A stretch of DNA of 64,000 nucleotides from Pseudomonas sp. CFBP 13711 (GCF_014842265.1 NZ_JACYVI010000014.1:100879-164878), one strand, 5' to 3'. Shown: positions 36,042 through 45,505, numbered from the stretch's first letter. Made by a program: numbers and translations. Notes: generated by a model from the sequence alone, not told the origin.

Positions 36042-36513
36042 CGGGATGTTCCTCGGCGTTAAGGTGACAGACCAGTTCGAACAGGCCGTCGGTCACGTGA
36101 AAGTCCTTGGTCGGGACCGCAAACTCGAAGTTGCCGTGCAGCTGTCCTGAAGTGGCATCGCAGCCCAACAGCGTCAGGTTGCCTTGCTGCAGATCGCGGG
36201 AGTGATAAATCTTCGCCATCCGCGTGGGGGTGAGGTGATAGATAACGGTTATCTGTTCGTTGCGCAGCAAGTTGTAGCTGCCGGGTTGCACTGTCTGGTC
36301 GATGAACAGGCCGATCATGGTGCGGTGCCGGCGAACCGTGCCGGTGGCGAGGATCTTCCAGATGCGGCAGGTGAGCGGATCCGACCGACCCGGACGCAGG
36401 CACGCCATGGCGCTCAGGCGGTGGGTGATGAAGGGGTGTCCGTTGACTATTGCGCTGAACGTGCCGCGCGCCGCCGGTGCCTGCGGGCGTTGAAGAGGAG
36501 GTTTTGCGGGCAT
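36016..36513 (-). CDS. Hypothetical beta-rich protein
   Basis: I do not recognise this 165-aa protein. The N-terminal 30 residues are proline/alanine-rich, and the remainder alternates short hydrophobic strands (VQPGSYNLLRNEQITVIYH, KIYHSRDLQQGNLTLL, LFELVCHLN), suggesting a small beta-sandwich. No signal peptide is visible. AAGGAAA about 10 nt upstream supports the start at 36513. It lies just downstream of the Ig-like repeat genes on the same strand, 161 bp away, and could belong with them or stand alone. Confidence 0.6.
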   Translation of the reverse strand: MPAKPPLQRPQAPAARGTFSAIVNGHPFITHRLSAMACLRPGRSDPLTCRIWKILATGTVRRHRTMIGLFIDQTVQPGSYNLLRNEQITVIYHLTPTRMAKIYHSRDLQQGNLTLLGCDATSGQLHGNFEFAVPTKDFHVTDGLFELVCHLNAEEHPAIRSAGAP

Positions 36514-36644
36514 TTTTCTGAGGTTTCCTTGAGTGGATTTTAAGGGCGGGGTGGGCGCTGCGCGTGTAAGACGCCGTCGGGTGGCGACGACGTCTTTGAA
36601 AGGGGTGCTGCTTAGGTGTCTAAGCGTGCTGGCGCGCGTGAGTG

Positions 36645-36662
36645 GCTGATTCGCGAATCAGC
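36645..36662. repeat. 18-bp perfect palindrome after the 983-aa Ig-like gene
   Basis: GCTGATTCGCGAATCAGC is perfectly self-complementary and lies 12 nt beyond the stop of the minus-strand gene. A degenerate direct copy (gctgattagcgaatagc) overlaps the stop itself. It may act as a transcript end or be a protein-binding site. Confidence 0.5.
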
Positions 36663-36673
36663 GGATTAGCTGA

Positions 36674-39625
36674 TTAGCGAATAGCAACGCCCAGGCTGGA
36701 ATTGATGTGGAGCAGTTTGTAGTCCTTGCCGGTGTTGAGGTTCTTCACGTAGTACCACTTCGCGCCGAACACGTTCTTGGCGACGGTGGAGGACCAATAG
36801 TTGGCGTTGCCCATCGGCCAGCGGTTGCCGTAGGCGTTATAGATCTCGATCAACTCGTGGATGCTCGGGATGCGCGCGCCAATGCGGTTGGCGGCGTTGG
36901 AGATCTGGGTGTAGTTGCCGGAGCCCACGCCGTGGCATTCGATGACGCCGGTGACGGAGACGGTAAAGCTTTTGCTCTCGCCCGCAGCGTCGGTCGCCGT
37001 GATGATTGAGCCGCCCCTGCTGCGTACCGAAACCAGGCCTGTGGAGTCAACATGTGCCACGTTCGGCATGCTCGAAGAGTAGGTATAAGGTGGCTTGCCG
37101 CCGGCTGCTACCCGCTTGATCGTGGTTCCGGTCGGGAAAACCGGAAGCAGGTCGGGATGTGCCGGAAGCAGATAGATCTTTCCGCCCAAGGTGGCTGGAG
37201 ATGTGTCGAATTCCAGACCTTTGAGAACAGCGAGCGACAGTTCTTCAGAGCGGCGAGGTACGCCGTTTCGAATGACCTCATAGCTCAGTGTTGCCGTACT
37301 GCCTTCAGCTGCAGAGATCTGTGCTTTAGGCACATTGAAGACGAGAGCGTTTTGGTCTCCAACCGTTTGCGTGGCGGTATCAAACGCCGAGACGCTAGAC
37401 CAGCGAGCGGTGACACGATCCTCAGGCGCCATGTTGCGGTAACTAACGCGAACAGTTGCGCCAGATTCCGGAACTAGTGAGGGGCGCAAAATTCCGTCAG
37501 CGCCGACTGAGTCCATGGCAGGCGCCGGTAGCTCGAGCACCGAACTCATAATTTGCAGGCTCACAACCTCGGACTGTTGCACGCCACCAGCGCGTTGCAC
37601 GGTGTATGAGACATTGACCGTTTGACCATCGTTTGCGCTCACCAATTGGCTAGCAAACACGACCGATAGCTCTCGAAATGCGTCCTCGACCGTGATGACG
37701 TTGTTCTTTGTCCCGCTGCCTTTTGGACCGCTCCAGCGAGTTTCAACGATATCGCCAGCCTCCAGATTCGCATCGGAAGCAATCAAGACTGTTGCGCCGT
37801 TAGGTGCATCAGCAGGATCGAGCGTGTCCCCCTTCGCTTCCTTGACAGTGGGATTGGGCAACGGCGCGTAGACCATGCTACCGACACGAAATCGCAGTTG
37901 TGCGGAGACGAACTTCTGAGTGCCCCGGTCGACTTCGTACCAAGCGGTCACTTCGCTGTTTGTATTGGCCTCTACGACCCGCTTGTTGACCCTGAAAATC
38001 ACTTCTCTGCTGACGGTACCGCTATTAATTACGGTGAAGTCACTGTAGCTGCCGCTGGATCCTTGGCCGTCCCAATGCAGTGTGACCTGATCATCCACGG
38101 CCATGCCGGGGTACCGTGCGATGCGTACCGTGGCTTCAAGGGCAATATTCGCGGGGTCCAGCACGCCACTGCTGTCCAGTTCGTCAATCGAGGGCGCTGG
38201 AAAAGAAACCCCAGTGTCATCGCCGACCAGAACATTCAGAACCGGCGACTTGAAGAACTCCCGCTCGAATGAAGTAACGGTGTAGTACACCTCCAGTGAA
38301 CCGCCCGCCAGTGCGCTGACCTTCATGTCGGGAATCGCGTACTGCAACGTGTTGCCTATGTCGCCATGGCTGAGGTTTTTACGTTCCTCATGCATGACGT
38401 TCGCGCCGCCGGCCGTTTTGCCCATCCACACAAGATTGACGTCGTGGCCAGGAAGCATGAAGTAGTAAGGGGGGACCTCGACCAACACATTATGAGCAGT
38501 CGGATCCAGTACCCCTTCGTTTTGCTCGGCCAAAGGAATTCGTGGCGGATCCAGTTCCATCATCTTCCCGATGATCTTCAACGGTAGATTTTTTGATAGC
38601 AAAGCCTGGCCAGTGGTCTTCATTACCCGATACTTGATGCGGGCGCGGCCTTGGCTGATCGGTTGGAACAGGTCGTTTGGAAGCGAAAAGTCCAGAAATC
38701 CATACGGGTTTTGGACCACTTTAGTTGTCCGATAGGTCGGCAGAGGCATGCCCGAGCCCGTCTCACGTTCTACAGACAACATGACCTCATCGTTTTTAGC
38801 GATCTGCGGGTTGGACAGCACCAGAATCTGGACGGGCGAGCCATCCAGCTTTTCGAGATCAAGCTCCATGTCAGGTGCCTGCGGCGCGACAGGTGCCGGC
38901 AATGTATCCCTTCCAATTTCAACCTGCGCGTAGGTCGGCAGTGACCAGCGCGACCAGTTATTTACGACGTCTCGAATTTCATAGCGGACTTCGATCATGT
39001 CCGAACTGCCCGCGAATTCGATGGCGCCTTTGGGGACCTGAATGATGATTGGCTTACCGATCTCAGACTCACTCATGATGACCATCCGAATGAATTGTCC
39101 ATGCCATGACAGCTTGACGTCGTCGCCGACGGTCATGTTCACGTATGGAGCGATTTCTACGGAGACGCCTTCTGGAGAGGTGATGATGCCGGGTGGGGAG
39201 ACAACTGGTTTTGCAAGCGCCTCGTTCTCCCATGGAGTTGCTGGATTAATATCAGCACCACCAGGAACAGTAATTTTCACCGGAACAGTGATTGGGGGTG
39301 ACTGGTTTTTAACACCGCCGATTGGCTCAGTCACTTCATAGTAAAGTGTGATTTCTTTTGGATGGATAAACTTTTGGTCGAGTGGAAGAACGACGAAAGT
39401 AGGAGTTTCAGGTGTAAGGTCTTCATCGCGAACTGTGTAATTCAGTGCGAGTTGGTTATCGCAGTAGAGATCAATGATGTCCGCTGCCGCGATTGTGACG
39501 TATGGCCCTACGCGGACCGACAATGGGACCTGTGGGTCAAGGGTATCAGCATAACCAATGCCGCTCGGGTCGTGCAGATTCTGCATCGCCGGTACGGGTA
39601 ACAGCTCTGTGAAGGGAGTATTCAT
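36674..39625 (-). CDS. Large Ig-like repeat protein with C-terminal adhesin-type domain
   Basis: This 983-aa protein has about seven degenerate Ig-like units of 105-115 aa. Each opens with a (V)LDP or LRP phrase and has a strand ending in (G/D)D-x-V-x-L-x-W (VGDDVKLSWHG, VDDQVTLHWDG, AGDIVETRWSG, PEDRVTARWSS). Each closes with VxVxYxV. A BIG2-like unit follows (HVDSTGLVSVRSRGGSII, about 840-905). The final 85 residues (IPSIHELIEIYNAYG, NYWSSTV, WYYVKNLNTG) resemble the Lcl/DUF823-type lectin-like tip of adhesins. No signal peptide, membrane anchor or RTX repeats are visible, so export is unexplained. GGAAAG 4 nt before ATG 39625 sets the start. It lies 53 bp after the 617-aa paralogue, probably in one operon. 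Confidence 0.8.
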   Translation of the reverse strand: MNTPFTELLPVPAMQNLHDPSGIGYADTLDPQVPLSVRVGPYVTIAAADIIDLYCDNQLALNYTVRDEDLTPETPTFVVLPLDQKFIHPKEITLYYEVTEPIGGVKNQSPPITVPVKITVPGGADINPATPWENEALAKPVVSPPGIITSPEGVSVEIAPYVNMTVGDDVKLSWHGQFIRMVIMSESEIGKPIIIQVPKGAIEFAGSSDMIEVRYEIRDVVNNWSRWSLPTYAQVEIGRDTLPAPVAPQAPDMELDLEKLDGSPVQILVLSNPQIAKNDEVMLSVERETGSGMPLPTYRTTKVVQNPYGFLDFSLPNDLFQPISQGRARIKYRVMKTTGQALLSKNLPLKIIGKMMELDPPRIPLAEQNEGVLDPTAHNVLVEVPPYYFMLPGHDVNLVWMGKTAGGANVMHEERKNLSHGDIGNTLQYAIPDMKVSALAGGSLEVYYTVTSFEREFFKSPVLNVLVGDDTGVSFPAPSIDELDSSGVLDPANIALEATVRIARYPGMAVDDQVTLHWDGQGSSGSYSDFTVINSGTVSREVIFRVNKRVVEANTNSEVTAWYEVDRGTQKFVSAQLRFRVGSMVYAPLPNPTVKEAKGDTLDPADAPNGATVLIASDANLEAGDIVETRWSGPKGSGTKNNVITVEDAFRELSVVFASQLVSANDGQTVNVSYTVQRAGGVQQSEVVSLQIMSSVLELPAPAMDSVGADGILRPSLVPESGATVRVSYRNMAPEDRVTARWSSVSAFDTATQTVGDQNALVFNVPKAQISAAEGSTATLSYEVIRNGVPRRSEELSLAVLKGLEFDTSPATLGGKIYLLPAHPDLLPVFPTGTTIKRVAAGGKPPYTYSSSMPNVAHVDSTGLVSVRSRGGSIITATDAAGESKSFTVSVTGVIECHGVGSGNYTQISNAANRIGARIPSIHELIEIYNAYGNRWPMGNANYWSSTVAKNVFGAKWYYVKNLNTGKDYKLLHINSSLGVAIR

Positions 39626-39650
39626 TTTACTTTCCATATAGGTAGTGGTA

Positions 39651-39671
39651 GGCGAGCCGTGAGGGCTCGCC
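39651..39671. terminator. Hairpin between the two large Ig-like genes
   Basis: A perfect 8-bp stem (GGCGAGCC / GGCTCGCC, loop GTGAG) lies in the 53-bp gap, overlapping the leader of the downstream gene. There is no T-run on the minus strand, so processing or partial attenuation is more likely than full termination. Confidence 0.45.
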
Positions 39672-39678
39672 AAATTGT

Positions 39679-41532
39679 TTAGCAACCCGATCCGGGGGTC
39701 GCCATGCGGATCAGTACGGGGGTACTTATTGAGTTAACTGGACCGCTTGGACCCTCAACCCGGTAATAAGCTTCTGCGCGTCCGGTACAGATAAGTCGAA
39801 GTTGGTGATCGGTGACGCGAAAGCTATAACCGTCCACTATTTCAAACTCATCAAGAACATGCGTCATTTCAAAGCTGGCGCCTGGTACTGGTGTATCGCC
39901 ATTTGCCGCGTTATATCCGCGGAATACCACAGTGACTCGTGGATACTTTGCGATATTTTCGTATGGCGCAATATAAATGGGTGTACCATCTGGACTCAAA
40001 ATAGGGCTGATTGCATTGTTGTGGTTTGCGTTCGTAAAAACTGGGCCTTGTAGGCCTGTCTCTCCACCCGGCAGGTCACCTTGAGAATGGACTGAGACGC
40101 TTTGCGCTGGCGATCGTGAAATATTTGGGCTGCTCGTTTGAGATATCGAGTAGAACACCTTGATATCTTCGCCCGTGCCTTCCCCAGTCAGGATTCTATT
40201 CGGAATGGTGAGCAACAGGTCTCTGTTAACGACGCTGGAACGCAACGTGTAGATCACCTGTTCATCGTGCGAGCCCCAAGTAAGCGTAAATACATCGCCG
40301 ATGGCGAAATCGTCTCTCCAGCCAATTAGTGCGTAGGCGTCAAGTAGGAAATCGTCTTCGTCAATAACATTGTCTTCGTTGTTAGCATTGCTGCTGCCGC
40401 GGATAACAGGAAACGCTAGAGCTTCGTTCTCGGGTGTGCCCGGCTCCGGATCTTGCGGGCCCGGTAGCGTAATATTGACATCGACCACCAGCATTAAAGA
40501 TGTGCCGATCAGCACATTATTACGGCGTACTTCATAATGTAACTGCGCAGGCCCGTCGCCTGCTAGTGCGACGATCCCATATCGTACGTTGATGGTGAAC
40601 ACAGGGTTGAACGTTTCGTCCCCAGGATTTAACTGGACCTCCGGCAGGGGGTAGCCGCCCCAGTAAAGGGTTACATTATCGCCGGGTAACGCATCGGGAT
40701 ACTGAGGAATATCTACCGCTACGCCTGCTCGGGCGTCGGCATCGTCCACAATCCCATCGCTTGCTTGAGAACAAACCGGGGCAGGGTAGTTATCTGGAAT
40801 ATCTACAAGGATCAAACGGAATGTAGTTTCATTGGACTTGATCGAATGATTTCCTGCCCGATCCGTGACAACGAAAGTAACCGGCTCTGCGACATCGCCT
40901 AAACTTTCTAGAAACTCACGAGGAAAGCTCAACATCACACGATCCATTGTCACCTCCGACGAGGTCACAGTGTGCTCAGGTCCGGCGGTCGACCCCCACA
41001 TAGTTCGAATCTGGTCGCCCCATGCCATCCCTGAGTAACCCGGAACTTCAGCAACAAGAGTACCGCCAAGTTCAGTTAGCTCGTCTGCGGTCAGAATTCC
41101 GTCCTGCGTTTGGGAGGGAAAAATCATGGGGGCGATTAGGTCACCGCCGGGTGCGACTGTATCTACGATGAGCGGAATCTGCGGAGACTTTACAGATACC
41201 GCACCGCCCTCATTGGTTGCGGCGTAGCCGACATTATATTCTCCATCTCTGAGAAGTTCTGGCGGGACTACTAGGGATATGAGCGTGCCTGGTGTCTCGT
41301 CAGTGATAAAAAATTGGTCTGTCAGGGTTTCTTTACCCCAAGTAATTTGGCAAGAGTCCCCAGGCAGCGCCTCGTTCCAGCATGGAAATACGATCTGAAC
41401 GGGCTGAAGGAGAGCTTCAAGGGTAAGCAAGCCGTCAATTGGATCAGCTGTTGGGATACTTGGCGTAGCGAGTGCCTTGGAAGGTCCGCGTGATTGACGG
41501 GTCACAGTCGAGCGATTTGTTGAATTGCACAT
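39679..41532 (-). CDS. Ig-like repeat protein (617 aa)
   Basis: I do not know this family by name. About five repeats share the motif of the neighbouring 983-aa protein: PGDSCQITWGKE, WGDQIRTMWGST, PGDNVTLYWGGY, IGDVFTLTWGSH and a degenerate final unit with VTVVFRGYN. Repeat 2 contains VVTDRAGNHS, a phrase common in bacterial Ig-like domains. The protein is acidic and starts MCNSTNRSTVT with no signal peptide. AGGAGAAA 6 nt upstream of the ATG is a strong ribosome site. It is the first gene of the minus-strand pair and diverges from the autotransporter gene across 527 bp. Confidence 0.8.
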   Translation of the reverse strand: MCNSTNRSTVTRQSRGPSKALATPSIPTADPIDGLLTLEALLQPVQIVFPCWNEALPGDSCQITWGKETLTDQFFITDETPGTLISLVVPPELLRDGEYNVGYAATNEGGAVSVKSPQIPLIVDTVAPGGDLIAPMIFPSQTQDGILTADELTELGGTLVAEVPGYSGMAWGDQIRTMWGSTAGPEHTVTSSEVTMDRVMLSFPREFLESLGDVAEPVTFVVTDRAGNHSIKSNETTFRLILVDIPDNYPAPVCSQASDGIVDDADARAGVAVDIPQYPDALPGDNVTLYWGGYPLPEVQLNPGDETFNPVFTINVRYGIVALAGDGPAQLHYEVRRNNVLIGTSLMLVVDVNITLPGPQDPEPGTPENEALAFPVIRGSSNANNEDNVIDEDDFLLDAYALIGWRDDFAIGDVFTLTWGSHDEQVIYTLRSSVVNRDLLLTIPNRILTGEGTGEDIKVFYSISQTSSPNISRSPAQSVSVHSQGDLPGGETGLQGPVFTNANHNNAISPILSPDGTPIYIAPYENIAKYPRVTVVFRGYNAANGDTPVPGASFEMTHVLDEFEIVDGYSFRVTDHQLRLICTGRAEAYYRVEGPSGPVNSISTPVLIRMATPGSGC

Positions 41533-42059
41533 TGTGTTTCTCCTGGAAAAAAGGCAGCCGATAGCATTGGCCAGAATGAGGCTGCCTGAATTTTTATATC
41601 GCCATCACGGAGTGTGATGGCTAATTGGCCGATGCTTGCGAGTTAAATCTTTTAGATAGTTACGCCACGTAATAGAGAAGTTTTCCTGCTGTCAATATTT
41701 ATTGTGCGGTGACGTAGTTTTCAAAAAAGCTCGGTGGTCTCTGTGTTGCTTCAGGTACGTAATGTACATAATCTCACCTCGATCCAGCTGTCAATGCTGT
41801 GGCGGCATTTTTACATATAAGAATGCGATTCGCTGATCGATCGCTTTGATCAAGTGCTCCATATTCGATATGTCGTTGAGTGTTTCAAATATGCATATTT
41901 ATATTTTTGCCGGGCAGCGTTGGCTGCAGGTTCGATAAATGTCCTATCTGTAAGAATGGGACTACAAAAAGTTCAGAAATTTCGGGGCAAAAAAAATAGT
42001 TTCGCTTGTACTTGGTTCGTATGGGTACTGCATTGTGAGCGCTCTTTTTTGTGATTGAG
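41533..42059. other. AT-rich divergent intergenic region
   Basis: This 527-bp stretch separates the minus-strand Ig-like pair from the plus-strand autotransporter and must hold both promoters. It contains two perfect 8-bp hairpins: AGGCAGCC (41552-41559) with GGCTGCCT (41580-41587), followed by ttttt after gaa; and GCCATCAC (41601-41608) with GTGATGGC (41614-41621). A further gatcgatcgctttgatc imperfect palindrome lies near 41836-41852. The composition is far more AT-rich than the core genes. No gene is supported. Confidence 0.55.
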
Positions 42060-44342
42060 ATGTCTATCGTGATTCAACGTACTTGTAAGCGGTCTATCGC
42101 TGCGTCTTATGGGCAAGCCGCCACCGTCATATTGAGTATGTCGCTGGCAAGTCAGGTGTCTGCAGAAGACCAAACTTCCAAATCCACTTTTTCGGTTATC
42201 GTCCCTGCCGGTCAAGTTGAGAATGTGGATCACAACACTGGTCTGGATTATGTGCTGGCCGGGCCCGGAGCAACCCTGAACTTGTCTCCCGGTGCTCAAA
42301 TAAATAAGGTCTCCGGCCCAGGTTTGGGAGGGGTGCTTAATATAAATGGAGGTGCGGTACGGCATACCCTGAATGATGCCTTCACGGAAGCGGCGGTCAT
42401 GCTTTCCGGGGGGCGGATTAATGCTGCTGGTGCGGTAATCAGCAGCTCGCCCCGACCAGCTATTCGGCTGCAGCGGCTTGGCGGCGCTGAGTCCCAAGCG
42501 AAGTTTCTCAGTAGTCAGATAGCTGGGCTGGGGAGAGGCATTGAGGTAGGTGCCGGCACCGTCACTCTTGAGGGTACGAGAGTGAATGCCGCAATGCGCG
42601 CAGATGGCGAGGGAACGGGAATCTACGCCGCCAGTTCCAAGGTCACGATCCAAGATAATAGCCTCGTAGAGGGCGATGGCGTCGGGTTGATCGCGACCTC
42701 CGCAGGAAAGGTCCCCGGTAGCGGCGACCCTGAACTGGGTGCGAACTCGATCATCATTGATCACTCTCAGGTAGTTGGCCTTTCGGACTCTGCGATTCGA
42801 GTCAGAGGCAATCACATGTTCCGTGGCATTGCTGAAATAACGGTTAGAAATGGCGCTGAGCTGATCGCCGGGAACGGTAACCTGATCGACGTCCAAGACA
42901 GTGGCGAAGTGCAACTGATTGTTGACAACAGCAGTCTTACGGGGAATTTCCTCGCGGGCGAAGGCAGTCAACTCGACATAACGTTGCAGAACAGCGCTCG
43001 CTTCAAGGGCAACCTGCTCAACGCCGAAAGTCTCACAGTTAATTCTGAAGCAGCGTGGATGCTGGTAGGCGATACCGTTCTTCCCAAGCTTACCTTGGGC
43101 AGCGGAACAGTGCGTTTTGAAGGGGCGACGTTCAACCAGCTTACGTTGGGTGAGCTTTCGGGGAGGGGTACATTTGATGTGCGCGTGAATCTGGACGATG
43201 GGACAAGCGATTTGCTGAATGTGGCAGGTGTCGCCAAGGGTATCCATCTCCTCAGCGTGCATAACACCGGCACCGAAGCCGTCCCTGCCGAGTTCGACCC
43301 GCTGCGGGTGGTTCACACCGAAGGCGGGGATGCCGAGTTCGGGCTGGTGGGCGGTCGGGCGGATCTTGGGGTGTATTCCTACGAGCTTGAGCGCCAGGGG
43401 ACGGACTGGTTCATCGTCGGGTCCGGCAAGGAGATCAGTCCTTCCACGAAAAGTGCGCTGGCGTTGTTCAACACGGCGCCGACGGTGTGGAACAGTGAGC
43501 TGACGACGTTGCGCAGTCGCATGGGTGAAGTGCGCGGCCAGGAGCAGGGCGGCGGCTGGATGCGGACGTATGGCAGTCGCTTCAATGCGGCGCTGGATTC
43601 CGGCGTTGATTACCGCCAGAAGCAACAGGGTCTGTCTTTCGGTGCGGATGCGCCGGTTCCGGTGGGCAACGGTCAGCTGTTGTTCGGTTTGATGGGGGGT
43701 TACAGCAAGTCGGATCTGGACATCGGCCGAGGCACTTCGGGCCAGGTCGACAGCTACTACATGGGCGCGTATGGCACGTGGTTGTCGGAGGGCGGTTATT
43801 ACCTGGACGGCGTGCTGAAACTCAACCAGTTCCATAACGAGTCGAAGGTGGCGATGAGCGATGGCACCAAGGCCAAGGGCGATTACAGCAGCAAGGCGTT
43901 GGGCGGATCGCTGGAAGTCGGCAAGCACATAAAGCTGGGCGATGAGTATTTTGTCGAGCCGTTTGCGCAGGTGTCCAGTGTCTGGATCGATGGCAGCAGT
44001 TACACGCTGGACAACGGCATGCAGGCCAGAACCACCCAGACGCAGTCGGTGCTGGGTAAAGTCGGCAGTACCGTGGGACGCAGCTTCGCCCTGAAGGACG
44101 GCGGCGTTGTCAAACCGTACGCACGGGTGGCGTGGGCCCACGAGTTCTCCCGCAGTAATGACGTCAGCGTGAACGGTCAGCGTTTCGACAACGATCTGTT
44201 TGGCTCCCGGGCGGAACTGGGCGCCGGCGTTTCGGTGTCGCTGTCCGAGCGACTTCAGGTGCACGCTGATTTCGATTACATGAAGGGTGAGCATGTCGAG
44301 CAGCCTTGGGGTGCGAACGTGGGCGTGCGTCTGGCGTTCTGA
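42060..44342 (+). CDS. Autotransporter with pertactin-like passenger and outer-membrane beta-barrel
   Basis: The 760-aa type Va autotransporter has an extended signal sequence (MSIVIQRTCKRSIAASYG to about SQVSAEDQ). A right-handed beta-helix passenger follows (about 40-440) with many short G-N-x-(I/V) strands (VLNINGGAVRH, GRGIEVGAGTVTLEG), then a pertactin-type junction (about 450-500) and a C-terminal 12-strand barrel (about 500-760) ending in VRLAF with terminal Phe. The passenger would be displayed on or released from the cell surface. No catalytic triad of a serine protease is visible, so adhesion is more likely. ATG 42060 gives the best signal peptide; GTG 42051 is an alternative. The passenger half is lower in GC than the barrel half. 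Confidence 0.9.
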   Translation: MSIVIQRTCKRSIAASYGQAATVILSMSLASQVSAEDQTSKSTFSVIVPAGQVENVDHNTGLDYVLAGPGATLNLSPGAQINKVSGPGLGGVLNINGGAVRHTLNDAFTEAAVMLSGGRINAAGAVISSSPRPAIRLQRLGGAESQAKFLSSQIAGLGRGIEVGAGTVTLEGTRVNAAMRADGEGTGIYAASSKVTIQDNSLVEGDGVGLIATSAGKVPGSGDPELGANSIIIDHSQVVGLSDSAIRVRGNHMFRGIAEITVRNGAELIAGNGNLIDVQDSGEVQLIVDNSSLTGNFLAGEGSQLDITLQNSARFKGNLLNAESLTVNSEAAWMLVGDTVLPKLTLGSGTVRFEGATFNQLTLGELSGRGTFDVRVNLDDGTSDLLNVAGVAKGIHLLSVHNTGTEAVPAEFDPLRVVHTEGGDAEFGLVGGRADLGVYSYELERQGTDWFIVGSGKEISPSTKSALALFNTAPTVWNSELTTLRSRMGEVRGQEQGGGWMRTYGSRFNAALDSGVDYRQKQQGLSFGADAPVPVGNGQLLFGLMGGYSKSDLDIGRGTSGQVDSYYMGAYGTWLSEGGYYLDGVLKLNQFHNESKVAMSDGTKAKGDYSSKALGGSLEVGKHIKLGDEYFVEPFAQVSSVWIDGSSYTLDNGMQARTTQTQSVLGKVGSTVGRSFALKDGGVVKPYARVAWAHEFSRSNDVSVNGQRFDNDLFGSRAELGAGVSVSLSERLQVHADFDYMKGEHVEQPWGANVGVRLAF

Positions 44343-44375
44343 CGCGCGCGTCAGCTAGTTGAAACGCGGTTTTGA

Positions 44376-44410
44376 AGCCCCGGCTGCAGCGATGCAGTCG
44401 GGGCTTTTTT
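44376..44410 (+). terminator. Intrinsic terminator of the autotransporter gene
   Basis: AGCCCCG pairs with CGGGGCT across a loop that itself pairs (ctgca/tgcag), followed by TTTTTT. It lies 34 nt after the stop codon and ends 8 bp before the convergent gene's stop. Confidence 0.9.
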
Positions 44411-44418
44411 ACGTGGGC

Positions 44419-45084
44419 TTAGGGTTTTGGCTGCATCCGGCGCCGTCGCGGTGGACGGCCCGGAGGCGAGCCTTTGCCGCGTCGCTTCCTCAGGCGCGGC
44501 AAGTTGACGGTCAGCGTTTCCGAAATGCCGACGAGCTTGGCGCGCCGTACCACTTCATAGCGCACCTCGACGCATCCGCTTTCGTAGTCCGCCAAGGTTT
44601 CATTGTTGAGGTACTGAACCAGGCGAGGGCCTTTGCGGCCTTCTACCTTGCCGATGGTGGTGTAGAAGGTGTTGTGGCCCCAGCGCAGCTTCAGGTGATC
44701 CCCGAACCACAGCTTCGGTGAGCGCGGGATATTGATGTAGATGCCCACGTGCAGCTGTGCGTCGGTCGGGCCTTCGGGGTCGGCACCGGTGATGAAAGGC
44801 GCTTCGAATACCGGCGCCGGAGGCGGGTGCTTCATCTCGTGATGCCAGGGAAATCCCGGGGCATTCTGAAGCTGGCCGGCGTAGACCAACGCCTGTTCAG
44901 CCGCACTCTTGCCCGCGGGCGGTATTGCCTGCAGATCTTCGTAGAGCGGGATGGAACTCTTGTCGGGTGATTTGCCTTTCTTCCTGCGGGTCGTTCTCGG
45001 GTTAGGCAGTGTTACCTTGTTATCGTTATCGGACTCATTCGGCTGCGAGTGGGGTGGCGGCTGGATATCCGTTTCATCGTCCAT
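44419..45084 (-). CDS. Ig-like repeat protein, short form with basic tail (221 aa)
   Basis: The protein has a hydrophilic, disordered N-terminal half (residues 1-85; RRKKGKSPDK). One Ig-like unit of the same family follows (about 90-195; FGDHLKLRWGHNTF, VEVRYEVVRRAKLVG), and the end is very basic (RKRRGKGSPPGRPPRRRRM). No signal peptide is visible. The basic tail could bind nucleic acid or a surface polymer, but this is a guess. It converges with the autotransporter gene. Function is unknown. Confidence 0.7.
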   Translation of the reverse strand: MDDETDIQPPPHSQPNESDNDNKVTLPNPRTTRRKKGKSPDKSSIPLYEDLQAIPPAGKSAAEQALVYAGQLQNAPGFPWHHEMKHPPPAPVFEAPFITGADPEGPTDAQLHVGIYINIPRSPKLWFGDHLKLRWGHNTFYTTIGKVEGRKGPRLVQYLNNETLADYESGCVEVRYEVVRRAKLVGISETLTVNLPRLRKRRGKGSPPGRPPRRRRMQPKP

Positions 45085-45505
45085 TGGAACTCCTTGATCA
45101 GATCGCTAGTGCGAGGATTACAGGATTGGGTGTTGGCGCTTGCTTGTAGGACTGCGGCGCTGCACATGCCTATGATCGATTCGAAAAATAGGACTGTCAA
45201 ACAAGCGAAGTGCATGGGATTGCATGGCTTCTCCGAAAAAAATTCGTGGTTGAATATATTTTTGATATGTGAATTCGGCGCTTTTCACGGTGTTTTTGAG
45301 CGATTTAAATAATTATGTATCGCGCGTAGTCTATAAAATTTTGATAGTCCATCAGACGCTTCCTACGGAGATGTAGGTTCTGTGGAATCGAGATGACAAA
45401 AAATAATTTAAATTATTTTTCTCTGGCGATTTTGTTGACAAAACCTCCACGCATTAGCGTGGAGGTAGTTACTTTTAGTATTCAGTTGAATAGCGGGAAA
45501 GCTGG
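45085..45505. other. AT-rich intergenic region between two Ig-like genes
   Basis: This 421-bp stretch is strongly AT-rich from about 45230 to 45440. It holds the promoter region of the 221-aa gene near its left end and, at 45443-45466, the terminator of the 217-aa gene. I see no gene. Confidence 0.5.
45443..45466 (-). terminator. Intrinsic terminator of the 217-aa Ig-like gene
   Basis: A perfect 10-bp stem (ACCTCCACGC / GCGTGGAGGT) with a 4-nt loop is followed on the minus strand by TTTT. It is 40 nt beyond the stop codon of the minus-strand gene, and strong enough to work in both directions. Confidence 0.85.

Noticed and set aside
41973..44294. A 773-codon open frame antisense to the autotransporter gene
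   Set aside because: It lies wholly on the opposite strand of a recognised gene, has the composition of a shadow frame and shows no protein family features.
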